Source of the DNA: Rhodospirillales bacterium
GTDB lineage: Bacteria > Pseudomonadota > Alphaproteobacteria > UBA828
Direction: 5' to 3'
Assembly (NCBI GenBank): GCA_028818855.1
Contig: JAPPMY010000056.1
Span: forward strand, 62,001 to 126,000
DNA length: 64,000 nucleotides
Each line of letters starts with the position of its first letter. Position 1 is the first letter of the stretch. Positions 9,103 through 18,024 of the stretch are shown piece by piece. Under the pieces are notes generated by a model that worked only from the letters and a program-made list of their open reading frames with translations, was not told the DNA's origin and did not search any database. Made by a program: the position numbers and the translations under genes.

Positions 9103-10077
9103 CTACAGGTAGCTGTCGTCGATGGCGAAGTCGTAGCTGTCCAGCGCATTCTCGAGCTGGCCCTGCTGCACGAAGAAGTCCGCCACCTCCTTGGTGAAGG
9201 CCTGCACGGTGCCGCCCATCCAGGCCTCGGACTTCTGGTCCGCCGCAGACGGGAACGAGAACATGCCGAGCATGTTTTCCGTAGCGTCAAGGTCCATGCC
9301 GGCGGCCGTGGAGATCGTCTCCACGAACGGGGCCGAGTCCGCGTTGTAGGCCGCGTTCGCCTGATCGGTCACCTCCATGAACTTCCGCAGAAGCTCGGGA
9401 TGGTCGTTGGCGAAGTCCTCGGTGACCGAGACCACGTCGAAGACGCGGATGCCGATCGCTTCCTGCTCGGCCGGAGTCATCAGCTCGTCGCCGTACTCCT
9501 TCATGCGCTGGAGCGGGCCGCCGAAGGCGCAGGCCGCGGCGACGTCGCCGCGCGCGAGCGCGACGGACGCATCGGCGCCGTTCATCTGCACCATGTCGAC
9601 CTTGGAGGCGTCGACGCCGAGATGATCGAGCGTGCGCAGCAGCTTGTAGTGGGTGACGTTGCCGATGGGCGTCGCGATCTGCTTGCCCTCCAGCTCGGTC
9701 GCGTTCGCCTGCGTGATGCCGGTGTCGGCATGGACGACGCAGTTGTCGGCCTCGGCGTAGCTCACCGCGACGCCGACCAGCTTGAGCGGCAGCCCGTTGG
9801 TGACGGCGACCACCCACGGGACCAGCCCCTGGGAATAGGCGATCTGCACATCGCCGGAGACCATCGCCTGGCTCATCTCGTTGCCGTTGCCGAAGGCGCG
9901 CCATTCCACCTCGACGCCCATCGCCTCGTCATAGGTCTTCTCGAGCTGCGCGACCTGGTTGGCGGTCGGCCATTCGAGGAAGTAAGCCACCGTGATCTTG
10001 TCGAGGGCGGATGCCGACGAAGCGAACAGCATCGCCACACCCGCCGCGACGACTGCCATAAAGCCGGTGCGTTTCAT
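9103..10077 (-). CDS. ABC transporter substrate-binding protein, TauA/SsuA type
   Basis: Periplasmic binding protein, 324 residues, with a cleavable Sec signal peptide (basic MKRTGF, hydrophobic core, ASSASA then LDKITVAYF). It belongs to the NMT1/TauA-like group: the lobe begins with the family motif VAYFLEWPTANQVAQ, followed by a region with FGNGNEMSQAMVSGDVQIAYSQG. The start is the ATG at 10077, preceded on the minus strand by an AAAGGAGTG ribosome site. It is the first gene of the importer-xsc-pta operon and faces the LacI gene. The ligand is predicted to be sulfoacetate, but taurine or isethionate would fit the fold equally well. Confidence 0.85.
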   Translation of the reverse strand: MKRTGFMAVVAAGVAMLFASSASALDKITVAYFLEWPTANQVAQLEKTYDEAMGVEVEWRAFGNGNEMSQAMVSGDVQIAYSQGLVPWVVAVTNGLPLKLVGVAVSYAEADNCVVHADTGITQANATELEGKQIATPIGNVTHYKLLRTLDHLGVDASKVDMVQMNGADASVALARGDVAAACAFGGPLQRMKEYGDELMTPAEQEAIGIRVFDVVSVTEDFANDHPELLRKFMEVTDQANAAYNADSAPFVETISTAAGMDLDATENMLGMFSFPSAADQKSEAWMGGTVQAFTKEVADFFVQQGQLENALDSYDFAIDDSYL

Positions 10078-10214
10078 GTCGAGCACTCCTTTCGGTAAGG
10101 GGTAGGTGAGTTTCAGGTCTCGGCAACGGGTCCGCAGTTGTCCAGTCGTGCAGCCATGGCGACGTCTCGCCTTCGACCAATCGTCCCGCTCGGGAGCGCA
10201 CGCAGACGGCCCCA

Positions 10215-10244
10215 TTGACACGAGTAACCGATTCGACGTACTGC
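10215..10244 (+). promoter_or_regulatory. Candidate promoter for the LacI-family gene
   Basis: A perfect -35 TTGACA (10215-10220) is followed after 18 bases by TACTGC (10239-10244), a weak -10. A degenerate operator copy lies in the spacer (10223-10236) and the second operator overlaps the -10. That arrangement would allow autorepression. It lies about 290 bases from the proposed LacI start, so the leader would be long. Confidence 0.35.
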
Positions 10245-10255
10245 AACCGGTTACA
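10242..10255. promoter_or_regulatory. LacI-type operator O2
   Basis: TGCAACCGGTTACA differs by one base from the core of the perfect palindrome at 10274-10287. The centres are 32 bp apart, about three helical turns, so a LacI-family tetramer or two dimers could bind on the same DNA face. It lies between the divergent importer operon and the regulator gene. Confidence 0.7.
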
Positions 10256-10262
10256 CGGACCC

Positions 10263-10289
10263 AACATAGCATCTGTAACCGGTTACAGA
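10263..10289 (-). promoter_or_regulatory. LacI-type operator O1 with candidate importer/xsc promoter
   Basis: TCTGTAACCGGTTACAGA (10272-10289) is a perfect 18-bp palindrome with the central CG typical of LacI-family sites. On the minus strand it sits immediately upstream of TATGTT (10268-10263), a possible -10 for the importer-xsc-pta operon; the matching -35 (TTTCTG, 17 bases upstream) is poor. A bound repressor would block polymerase here. Operator confidence is high, promoter confidence low. Confidence 0.72.
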
Positions 10290-10537
10290 AAGGCTTGATG
10301 CGGGCCATACGGCGCAGAATGCTTGGGGGGCTGCTCGTGATCTCGCGTTTCCGTTCTGCGCGCCGCGTCTTGACCGGACGATCGCCGGGAGACAGCATTT
10401 CGCGAATCCGGGATACTCTTCCCGCGCATGAACGGCTCAGCGAGGCTCGCTGAAGCCTGGGCCGTGCGGCCCTCGGCAGAGTGCCCGAGCCGGAGGAGCG
10501 AACGGCGCCCGCAGCCGAGGGCGCCCCGAAAGCCGCG

Positions 10538-11569
10538 ATGCCCGAACGCACATCACTGCAGAGCAAGCAATCCGCGCGACGGGTCACCCTGCGGGACGTT
10601 GCGCGCGAGGCGGGGGTCTCGGTCGCCACCGCATCGCGGGTGCTGAACGGCTCGCCGTCGGTCTCGCCGGCGACAAGGGAGGACGTGCTGCGCGTCTTCG
10701 CCAAGCTCGAATTCGCGCCGGATCCGCTCGCGCGGGCGCTCAACGCAGGCGGCACCAACACCGTCGGCGCCGTGATCCCCACCATCAACCACGCGATCTT
10801 CGCCGCGTTCCTGGAAGCGCTGGAAGCCCGGCTGGACACCAATGGCTATTGCCTGCTCATGGCCACGACCGGCATGGACCAGCGCGTGGAACTCGAGCGC
10901 GCCCGGTCGCTGCTCGAAATGGGCGCGCGGGCGCTGATCGTCACCGGGCTGGATCACGAACCCGAGCTTACCGCCATGGCCAAGCGGTTCGGCGCGCCCG
11001 TGGTCGCAACGTCGATCTACGAGGCCTCCGCCGCGATGCCGACCATCGGCTACGACAACATCGAGCTTGGGCGCCAGGCCATGCGGCATCTCATCGACCT
11101 CGGGCACAGGGATGTCGCCCTGATTTCCGGGCCCACGGCGAAGAACGACCGGGCGCGCTTCAGGATTCGCGGCGCGCAATCCGTGGGCGGCGTGCGCTCG
11201 CTGCGCACCATAGAGACGGAGCTGAGCGTGGGCGGCGGCGTCGTGGCCGCGAAGCAGGCGCTGGCGTGGGACCGGCGGCCGACGGCGCTGCTTTGCGTCA
11301 CCGACCTCGTGGCGCTCGGCGCGATGTTCGAGCTTCAGCGGAGCGGCCTCCGCCTGCCTGGGGACATGTCGGTCATGGGGTTCGATCACATTTCCTGGTC
11401 CGAGCACAGCCACCCGCGCCTGACCTGCATCAGCCTCCCCGTCGCCGCGATGGGCGAGGAGAGCGCGCAGGCGATCTGCGACTTCCTCACCGACGGCACG
11501 CCGATCCCCTCGGTTCGCCTGCAGGGCGAGATCAAGATACGCGGCTCGACCTGCCCGCCATCTCGGTGA
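10538..11569 (+). CDS. LacI-family transcriptional regulator
   Basis: Repressor or dual regulator, 343 residues from the ATG at 10538. The N-terminal helix-turn-helix is VTLRDVAREAGVSVATASRVLNG with the hinge region following, and the rest is a periplasmic-binding-protein-like effector domain (GAVIPTINHAIFAAFLEALE through SVMGFDHISWSEHSHPRLT). A GTG at 10481 would add 19 unconserved residues; neither start has a clear ribosome site. It is divergent from the importer-xsc-pta operon, and two AACCGGTT-core palindromes lie between them, so it most likely controls that operon and itself. The effector is probably the sulfonate or a pathway intermediate. Its 3' end overlaps the opposing ABC membrane gene by 38 bases. 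Confidence 0.88.
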   Translation: MPERTSLQSKQSARRVTLRDVAREAGVSVATASRVLNGSPSVSPATREDVLRVFAKLEFAPDPLARALNAGGTNTVGAVIPTINHAIFAAFLEALEARLDTNGYCLLMATTGMDQRVELERARSLLEMGARALIVTGLDHEPELTAMAKRFGAPVVATSIYEASAAMPTIGYDNIELGRQAMRHLIDLGHRDVALISGPTAKNDRARFRIRGAQSVGGVRSLRTIETELSVGGGVVAAKQALAWDRRPTALLCVTDLVALGAMFELQRSGLRLPGDMSVMGFDHISWSEHSHPRLTCISLPVAAMGEESAQAICDFLTDGTPIPSVRLQGEIKIRGSTCPPSR

Positions 11570-12377
11570 GACGCCCCGAAATCTCGCGCAGGCGGAGCCA
11601 CTGCTGGTAGTAGAGGGGGAGCGACATCACGGCTTCCATGAACTGGAAGACGTACATGACGATGGCGAAGACCTTGCCGTACTCGACGATGTCGCCCGCT
11701 GCCGCGCCGATCGAGAAGACGAGCAGGGCGATCATGAACAGCCAGACGATCCCGAAGTTGGCGGCTTCCAGGTCGGACAGCTTGATGTTCCAGCGCATCA
11801 TATCGCGGATGTGGCGGCCGACACGCGCGGCATCGCCGCTTTCGACGGCGTCGACCTGCTGCTCGTACTGATCGTTGTAGCTTCGGTTGAAGCGCGTGGT
11901 CAGCCGTCCGGTCAGCACGTAGATCGCCACCGTCACGCCGATGACGACGATGCAACCGCCGAAAATCGGCAGATTCAGTGTCGACAGGATGAGAATTACG
12001 CCAGCGAGCTGGAGGACGCTGGTGATCAGCTCGGGAAGGGAGTTCTCGAGAAACTCGACGATCTCACGGAGCATTCCGAGGCGCGCCGTCTTGGTCGACG
12101 TGCTGCTCTCGGACTGACCGGCCACCAGCTCCTCGCCGAGCTTCGCGTAGATCCGGGCGTAAGCCCGGCTGTCCACGATCCGCCGGAGGATGGCGATCGC
12201 CATGGCGGCAATGCCGAGAACGGCCAACTCGTAGAGCCCGTGCCAGGAGTCCGCGAGAACGCCGTCGATGGCGCGGCCGATGACCAGCGGAAAGAGGATC
12301 CAGCCTGCGGACTCCAGCACGATCAGAAAGAGTGTCAGTGCAATGCGGCCGGCGAAGCGCTTGAGCAGCACGCTCAT
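11532..12377 (-). CDS. Stand-alone ABC transporter six-helix membrane protein
   Basis: Integral membrane protein of 281 residues that resembles only the transmembrane half of an ABC exporter (of the ABC_membrane_3 type). Six hydrophobic segments are visible, from LFLIVLESAGWILFPLVIG through IVMYVFQFMEAVMSLP, with the long cytoplasmic loops expected of an exporter fold. No Walker motifs follow; the frame stops right after the last helix, and no partner ATPase gene lies within several kilobases. Such ATPase-less proteins occur in other proteobacteria, so it is probably intact rather than truncated. The gene ends inside the LacI gene on the other strand. Substrate and partner are unknown. Confidence 0.72.
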   Translation of the reverse strand: MSVLLKRFAGRIALTLFLIVLESAGWILFPLVIGRAIDGVLADSWHGLYELAVLGIAAMAIAILRRIVDSRAYARIYAKLGEELVAGQSESSTSTKTARLGMLREIVEFLENSLPELITSVLQLAGVILILSTLNLPIFGGCIVVIGVTVAIYVLTGRLTTRFNRSYNDQYEQQVDAVESGDAARVGRHIRDMMRWNIKLSDLEAANFGIVWLFMIALLVFSIGAAAGDIVEYGKVFAIVMYVFQFMEAVMSLPLYYQQWLRLREISGRLTEMAGRSSRVS

Positions 12378-12434
12378 CTCACGAACCTCGGACTGTGGAT
12401 CGCGGTGATTGGAGGCGAACGAGCGGAGCGGGGC

Positions 12435-14378
12435 CTACTTGATGGCCGGAAGCCGGGCGAGGAGCCGGGCGATCTCGGCGTCGCTCACGTGCGCCGGGCG
12501 GTACCAGGAGCGCTCCGCGGCGCTCACGATGCGCTGACGGTCCGCCGGCACATCGGGAACGAAGCCGATCCAGAGCTCGCTCATCTCGTCGGTGGTCTCC
12601 CAGCCCCAGGTCACGGTCTCGGGCTCCACCGCCGGGTTCTGCGGATTGTCCGCCGTGTTGTCGTAGCTGACCCAGACGTCGATGCGGCTGCCGGCCGGCA
12701 GGTGGACCGGATCGCGGTAGGTAAAGGTGTTCTGCCAGCGGAAGTCCCAGTCGGCGATGCGGATGAGGGGCCGCTCGCTGCCGTCGGGCAGCGTCGCCAG
12801 CGCGATGAACGCGCGGCCGAGAAAGTGCACGTGCGGGGTCACGTCGGTGAGCGTCATGCCGGACGGGACGTCCATCGAGAAGTGCCGCCAGTAGCTCTCC
12901 TCGCCCGGCGGAATGCGCAGGTCCTGCGTGCCGATGACCACGCCGTCGACGTAGCGGCTGACCGGCTCCGTGGCGAAGTAGAGGCCCACTTCGCTCCGGT
13001 CGGTGGTGGCCTTGCCGTTCAGGTGGTAGTGCACCTCCAGCACCAGGTCGCCGCCCTTGGGCAGCCACATGCCGAGGCCCTTGTCGAGCACGTAGGGGTC
13101 CACGCCGGGCGCCCAGCCGCCGATGCCCCAGGCGTTGTAGTCGAGGAACGCGCCGGTGCCGAAGACCGAGAACCCGGGCGCGGCGTCCTTCGCATCCTCG
13201 GCCCGTGCGGCCCCGCTGTAGTCCATGAGGTAGTTGGCGTGGTGCACCACCTTCGGATCGCCGGGGCTGAAGTCGAGGGCCGCCACCACCTTGTCTTCGA
13301 CGAAGCCGGTGGGGATGACGAAGTAGCGATAGATGTCCTCGCCGTCCGCCGGCACTGCGAAGGGCTCGGGCATGCTGAGCACCAGGTCGGGCTCGCCGAG
13401 GCGCCACTTCGAGGCGGAGCGGGCGGAGGCCGGCATGGTGTCCCCGGCATCGCCCCGTGGGGCGCCGTTTTCCGACCACGACGCGAGCAGCGCGATCTGG
13501 TGGTCGCTCAGGCGGCGTGCGTCGCGGAAGGCGCCGAAGCCGGACACCGCCCTCCAGGGGGGCATCAGGCGTTCGCCGGTCATGAAGGAGACCATGCGGT
13601 GCCAGCGCTTCGCGTCGTCGTAGCCTGCGAGGGAGAAGGGGGCGATGCCGCCGTGGCGGTGGCATTCGACGCAGTTGGCTTCGAGCAGCGGCGCGATGTG
13701 GCGGTTGTAGGTGACGGCTTCGAGCCCTGAGCCGCTCGCGCCGGGCCGCTCCCAGTCGTGGTGGAAGCAGCCGACGGCGTCGGTGGCGTAGGGCTCTGGC
13801 CGGCTGCCCTCGGCCACCGCGTCGATGACCGTGCGCAGATCGTGCGAGGATATCCGCGCCCTGAGCTTGCCCACGGCGGCGAAGCGATCGTCGATCCGGC
13901 CCCGGTAGACGATGCGGTCGGCGGTCGAGATCACGAAGGCTTCCGACATCACGCGCGGGCCGAGGCGGAGCGCCAGATCGCCGGCGCTGTCCAGGATGAC
14001 CGGGAACGTGACCGCGTAGTCGTCCACGAACTGCGCACTCGCCCGCCAGGTGATGGCGGGGTTCGAGAGGACTCCGTAGAGCGCGACGCCATTCGCCTGC
14101 GCCTCAGCGTAGAGCGCGTTGAGCGTGGGCACGTAGCGCGTGGCGACGGGGCAGGCGGTATCGAGAAACACCAGGACCGCGGACTGCACCTCGCCCGCGG
14201 TGACGCCGATCCGGTGGTGGTGCCCCTTCACGTCGACGACGCGAACGCCGATCAGGTCGACCGCGTCGCCCGGTCCCGGCGCTGCTGCGGCGGCGAGCGT
14301 GGGCGCCGCCGCCACGAGACAGACGAGGACGATCAGGGCGCGAAGTCTCTTCGCGACGGCGGTCATCGTGGTTCTCAT
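12435..14378 (-). CDS. Secreted redoxin / c-type heme / PHM-like copper monooxygenase fusion
   Basis: Protein of 647 residues with a signal peptide (about 1-32), so periplasmic or exported. Domain 1 (about 35-190) is a redoxin/AhpC-TSA fold with a single peroxidatic-type cysteine in DTACPVATRY (C76). Domain 2 has one c-type heme motif, CVECH (236-240), followed by a possible axial Met in LMPPW. Domain 3 (from about 330) resembles peptidylglycine hydroxylating monooxygenase. HH at 379-380 and H450 in LEVHYH match its CuH ligands; HVH at 516-518 and M599 in TTDEMSELW match its CuM ligands. The ATG overlaps the upstream TetR stop (ATGA), so the regulator and this enzyme are co-translated. The substrate is unknown; the heme may supply electrons in place of ascorbate. 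Confidence 0.8.
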   Translation of the reverse strand: MRTTMTAVAKRLRALIVLVCLVAAAPTLAAAAAPGPGDAVDLIGVRVVDVKGHHHRIGVTAGEVQSAVLVFLDTACPVATRYVPTLNALYAEAQANGVALYGVLSNPAITWRASAQFVDDYAVTFPVILDSAGDLALRLGPRVMSEAFVISTADRIVYRGRIDDRFAAVGKLRARISSHDLRTVIDAVAEGSRPEPYATDAVGCFHHDWERPGASGSGLEAVTYNRHIAPLLEANCVECHRHGGIAPFSLAGYDDAKRWHRMVSFMTGERLMPPWRAVSGFGAFRDARRLSDHQIALLASWSENGAPRGDAGDTMPASARSASKWRLGEPDLVLSMPEPFAVPADGEDIYRYFVIPTGFVEDKVVAALDFSPGDPKVVHHANYLMDYSGAARAEDAKDAAPGFSVFGTGAFLDYNAWGIGGWAPGVDPYVLDKGLGMWLPKGGDLVLEVHYHLNGKATTDRSEVGLYFATEPVSRYVDGVVIGTQDLRIPPGEESYWRHFSMDVPSGMTLTDVTPHVHFLGRAFIALATLPDGSERPLIRIADWDFRWQNTFTYRDPVHLPAGSRIDVWVSYDNTADNPQNPAVEPETVTWGWETTDEMSELWIGFVPDVPADRQRIVSAAERSWYRPAHVSDAEIARLLARLPAIK

Positions 14379-14926
14379 GGGCTCAATCCTTCGAGCAACG
14401 TGCGCAGCGCCAGGTCGGCCGCGTGCGCGGGCGCCAGGTTTCCCGCCGCGATCTCGGACCAGGCGAGCCAGACCTGCGCGTCGATGTTCGCCACCGCCCA
14501 GGAGCGCGGCAGGTCCGCTGCGATCGCGCCTTCCGCCTTGAGGTCGTCCACCAGGCGCCCGAGCCAGTCGAGTTCTTCGGCGTAGCGCTGGCGCACGCTC
14601 TCGTCGTCGACGGTCTCGGACACCAGGAAGTGATAGCGGTCGCCGAGCGGCACCACCGCGTCCAGCATGCGCGAGAGGCGCTCGCGCGCCGTCCGCGCGT
14701 CTACGAGCGCCGCGGTGGTCGCGGCGTCGATCTCGTCCATGCACTGCCTGGAGGCGGCTGCGATGAGGTCGGCGCGGGACGGGAAGTGGCGGTGCAGGCT
14801 CGCGCGGCCTGCGCCGGCGCGGGCCGCGATCTCGGAGAGGGACGCGCCCGGATTGCGCGCGAGCGTGTCGATGGCCGCATCGAGAATGGCCTGGCGCATC
14901 GGTGGGCGGAGGGGTCGTTCGGTCAT
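14375..14926 (-). CDS. TetR-family transcriptional regulator
   Basis: Repressor of 183 residues. The N-terminal helix-turn-helix is RQAILDAAIDTLARNPGASLSEIAARAGAGRASLHRHFPSRADLI (contiguous, residues about 11-55); the variable C-terminal domain would bind the inducer. The ATG at 14926 is preferred over an in-frame TTG at 14932. A well-formed promoter with an inverted repeat in its spacer lies directly upstream, and its predicted start point is only about five bases before the ATG, so the message would be nearly leaderless. The stop overlaps the start of the copper monooxygenase fusion gene, which makes that gene the obvious target of its control. Confidence 0.85.
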   Translation of the reverse strand: MTERPLRPPMRQAILDAAIDTLARNPGASLSEIAARAGAGRASLHRHFPSRADLIAAASRQCMDEIDAATTAALVDARTARERLSRMLDAVVPLGDRYHFLVSETVDDESVRQRYAEELDWLGRLVDDLKAEGAIAADLPRSWAVANIDAQVWLAWSEIAAGNLAPAHAADLALRTLLEGLSP

Positions 14927-14937
14927 GGTCAAATGAT

Positions 14938-14966
14938 ATAATAATGTCTCATACGAGACATTACAA
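14938..14966 (-). promoter_or_regulatory. TetR promoter with operator in the spacer
   Basis: On the minus strand TTGTAA (14966-14961), a 17-base spacer and TATTAT (14943-14938) form a good sigma-70-type promoter. The inverted repeat TAATGTCTC (14942-14950) and GAGACATTA (14955-14963), arms perfect with a 4-base centre, fills the spacer and touches both boxes. This is the classic layout for TetR autorepression. The region is also AT-rich against a GC-rich background. Confidence 0.7.
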
Positions 14967-15433
14967 GTCTAAACGTGCCCGCAGGCTCTCCTGCCCATCC
15001 GCCCCGGAACAAGGTGCGGTGCACGGTGCGGGGCGGTGGCGGCACCATCGCGCCATGCAGAGCAAGGCGGAGAGACCCGCGGCCGGTGCGGTCCCGAGAC
15101 TCGGGGGTGCGCCCGATGGGCAGTTGCCGGCCGCGGACTGCGCCGCCATCGCCGGCGGTGCCGGAAGGAAGGAGGGCGCCTGGGCCGGTTCGGACCGTTT
15201 TGGGCCACTACGTGCCGCTTCAGTTGGGCCACTTTGGGCCATTATGTGCCATTTTGTGCCATTATGTGCCGGAATAGGCCGCTATAGGCCGGTAAATTCC
15301 GGACACAATGCCTTCGCGCCGCCCGCTTCGCGTGCCGGGCGCGGGCGGGCGACACGGCCCGTGTCCCGGACGGGAAACCGGGCTAGGATCGCGCGCTTCT
15401 CCGACAGCCACGACGATGCCGGGTGACTGCCCC
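14967..15433. other. Intergenic region of about 470 bases without a supported gene
   Basis: Several short open frames exist on both strands but none shows a recognisable domain, a ribosome site or normal composition. The right half contains the 10-bp tandem repeat described separately. The leader and promoter of the aminotransferase gene must lie here, but I cannot identify them with confidence. Confidence 0.6.
15225..15294. repeat. Seven-copy 10-bp tandem repeat
   Basis: Seven consecutive 10-base units follow the pattern TGKGCC plus four AT-rich or variable bases: TGGGCCACTT, TGGGCCATTA, TGTGCCATTT, TGTGCCATTA, TGTGCCGGAA, TAGGCCGCTA, TAGGCCGGTA. Two related units (15201-15220) precede them with a 4-base interruption. 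GCC is kept in every copy and the left half is the most uniform. The period is close to one DNA helical turn. It lies 140 bases before the aminotransferase start. Confidence 0.75.
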
Positions 15434-16771
<1,338 letters not shown>

Positions 16772-16802
16772 GGGCGCGGGCGGATCGCGCGGGGGGAGCA
16801 GG

Positions 16803-18002
16803 ATGGCACGGGCCTATATCGTCGGCACCCTGGATACCAAGGGCGAGGAGCTTCTCTACATCCGCGATCTGCTGGCGGCGGCAGGGGTGCAGGCGTGCGT
16901 CGTGGATGTCGGCACCGGCTCTGGAGAGCGGCCCGCCGGGATCGACGTGAGCGCAGCCGAGGTCGCGGCCCACCATGCCGACGGCGCCGATGCGGTGCTC
17001 GCCCTTGAGGACCGCGGGCAGGCGGTGGCAGCCATGGGGGCCGCGCTGGCGAACTTCCTGCCGACGCGCGATGACATCGGCGGCGTGATCGGGGCAGGGG
17101 GCTCCGGCAACACCGCGCTGGTCTCCATCGGGATGCAGGCGCTCCCCATCGGCGTGCCCAGGGTGCTGGTCTCCACTGTGGCCTCTGGCAACGTCGCGCC
17201 CTACGTCGGCCCCAACGACATCACCATGATGTACTCGGTGGTGGACGTGGCCGGGCTCAACCGCATCTCCCGCGTGGTGCTCGCCAACGCCGCGCACGCG
17301 CTCGCCGGCATGATGCGGGGCGAGGCGCCGGCGGCCGAGGACAAGCCCGCCATCGGCCTCACCATGTTCGGCGTCACCACGCCCTGCGTCGATCAGGTCC
17401 GCGCGGCGCTGGAGGCGCGCTACGACTGCCTGGTGTTCCACGCGACCGGGACCGGCGGGCGCTCCATGGAGAAGCTGGTCGATTCCGGGCTCGTGCTGGG
17501 CTGCATCGACAGCACCACCACCGAGGTCTGCGACCACCTGATGGGCGGCGTCTTCAGCGCGGGCGAGGACCGGCTCGGCGCCTTCGCGCGCACCGGCCTG
17601 CCCTACGTCGGCTCCTGCGGGGCGCTCGACATGGTGAACTTCGGCGCCCGCGAGACCGTGCCGGCGCAGTACGAGGGCCGCACCTTCCACATCCACAATC
17701 CCAACGTCACGCTCATGCGCACGACGCCGGACGAGAACCGGGCCATGGGCGAATGGATCGGGGCCAGGCTCAACGCCTGCGAGGGGCCGGTGCGGTTCCT
17801 GGTGCCGGAGAAGGGGGTCTCGCTCATCGACGCGCCGGGGATGCCCTTCCACGACCCGGACGCCGATGCGGCGCTCTTCGAGGCGCTGGACCGCACCGTC
17901 GTTGAGACCCACGCAAGGCGCCTGATCCGCCTGCCGCTCCACATCAACGACGCCGATTTCGCCCAGGCTCTCGTGGAGAGCTGGACCGAGATCGCCGCCT
18001 GA
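16803..18002 (+). CDS. UPF0261 / Tm-1-like ATP-binding protein
   Basis: 399 residues, matching the N-terminal half of plant Tm-1 proteins. Typical segments are [20 protein letters not shown] at the N-terminus, [15 protein letters not shown] near residue 98, and [23 protein letters not shown] near residue 124. The fold has an ATP-binding lobe; the bacterial function is not established. A GGGGAG ribosome site precedes the ATG. It is 31 bases downstream of the aminotransferase and 22 bases upstream of the TIM-barrel partner, and the three are likely one operon. In plants the two domains are fused in one protein that binds a viral replication protein. Confidence 0.85.
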   Translation: MARAYIVGTLDTKGEELLYIRDLLAAAGVQACVVDVGTGSGERPAGIDVSAAEVAAHHADGADAVLALEDRGQAVAAMGAALANFLPTRDDIGGVIGAGGSGNTALVSIGMQALPIGVPRVLVSTVASGNVAPYVGPNDITMMYSVVDVAGLNRISRVVLANAAHALAGMMRGEAPAAEDKPAIGLTMFGVTTPCVDQVRAALEARYDCLVFHATGTGGRSMEKLVDSGLVLGCIDSTTTEVCDHLMGGVFSAGEDRLGAFARTGLPYVGSCGALDMVNFGARETVPAQYEGRTFHIHNPNVTLMRTTPDENRAMGEWIGARLNACEGPVRFLVPEKGVSLIDAPGMPFHDPDADAALFEALDRTVVETHARRLIRLPLHINDADFAQALVESWTEIAA

Positions 18003-18024
18003 CCCGAACGCCAGGAGACCGCCA

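Noticed and set aside
11532-12377. The ABC membrane protein as a broken gene
   Set aside because: The frame is intact, all six helices are present, and ATPase-less members of this kind are known; truncation is possible but not supported.
15201-15294. A CRISPR array or phage-type repeat
   Set aside because: The repeat unit is only 10 bases and directly tandem, with no spacers and no cas genes nearby.
14902-15426. Short open frames in the gap before the aminotransferase gene
   Set aside because: Overlapping frames on both strands show no domain, ribosome site or coding-like composition, and they run across the tandem repeat.
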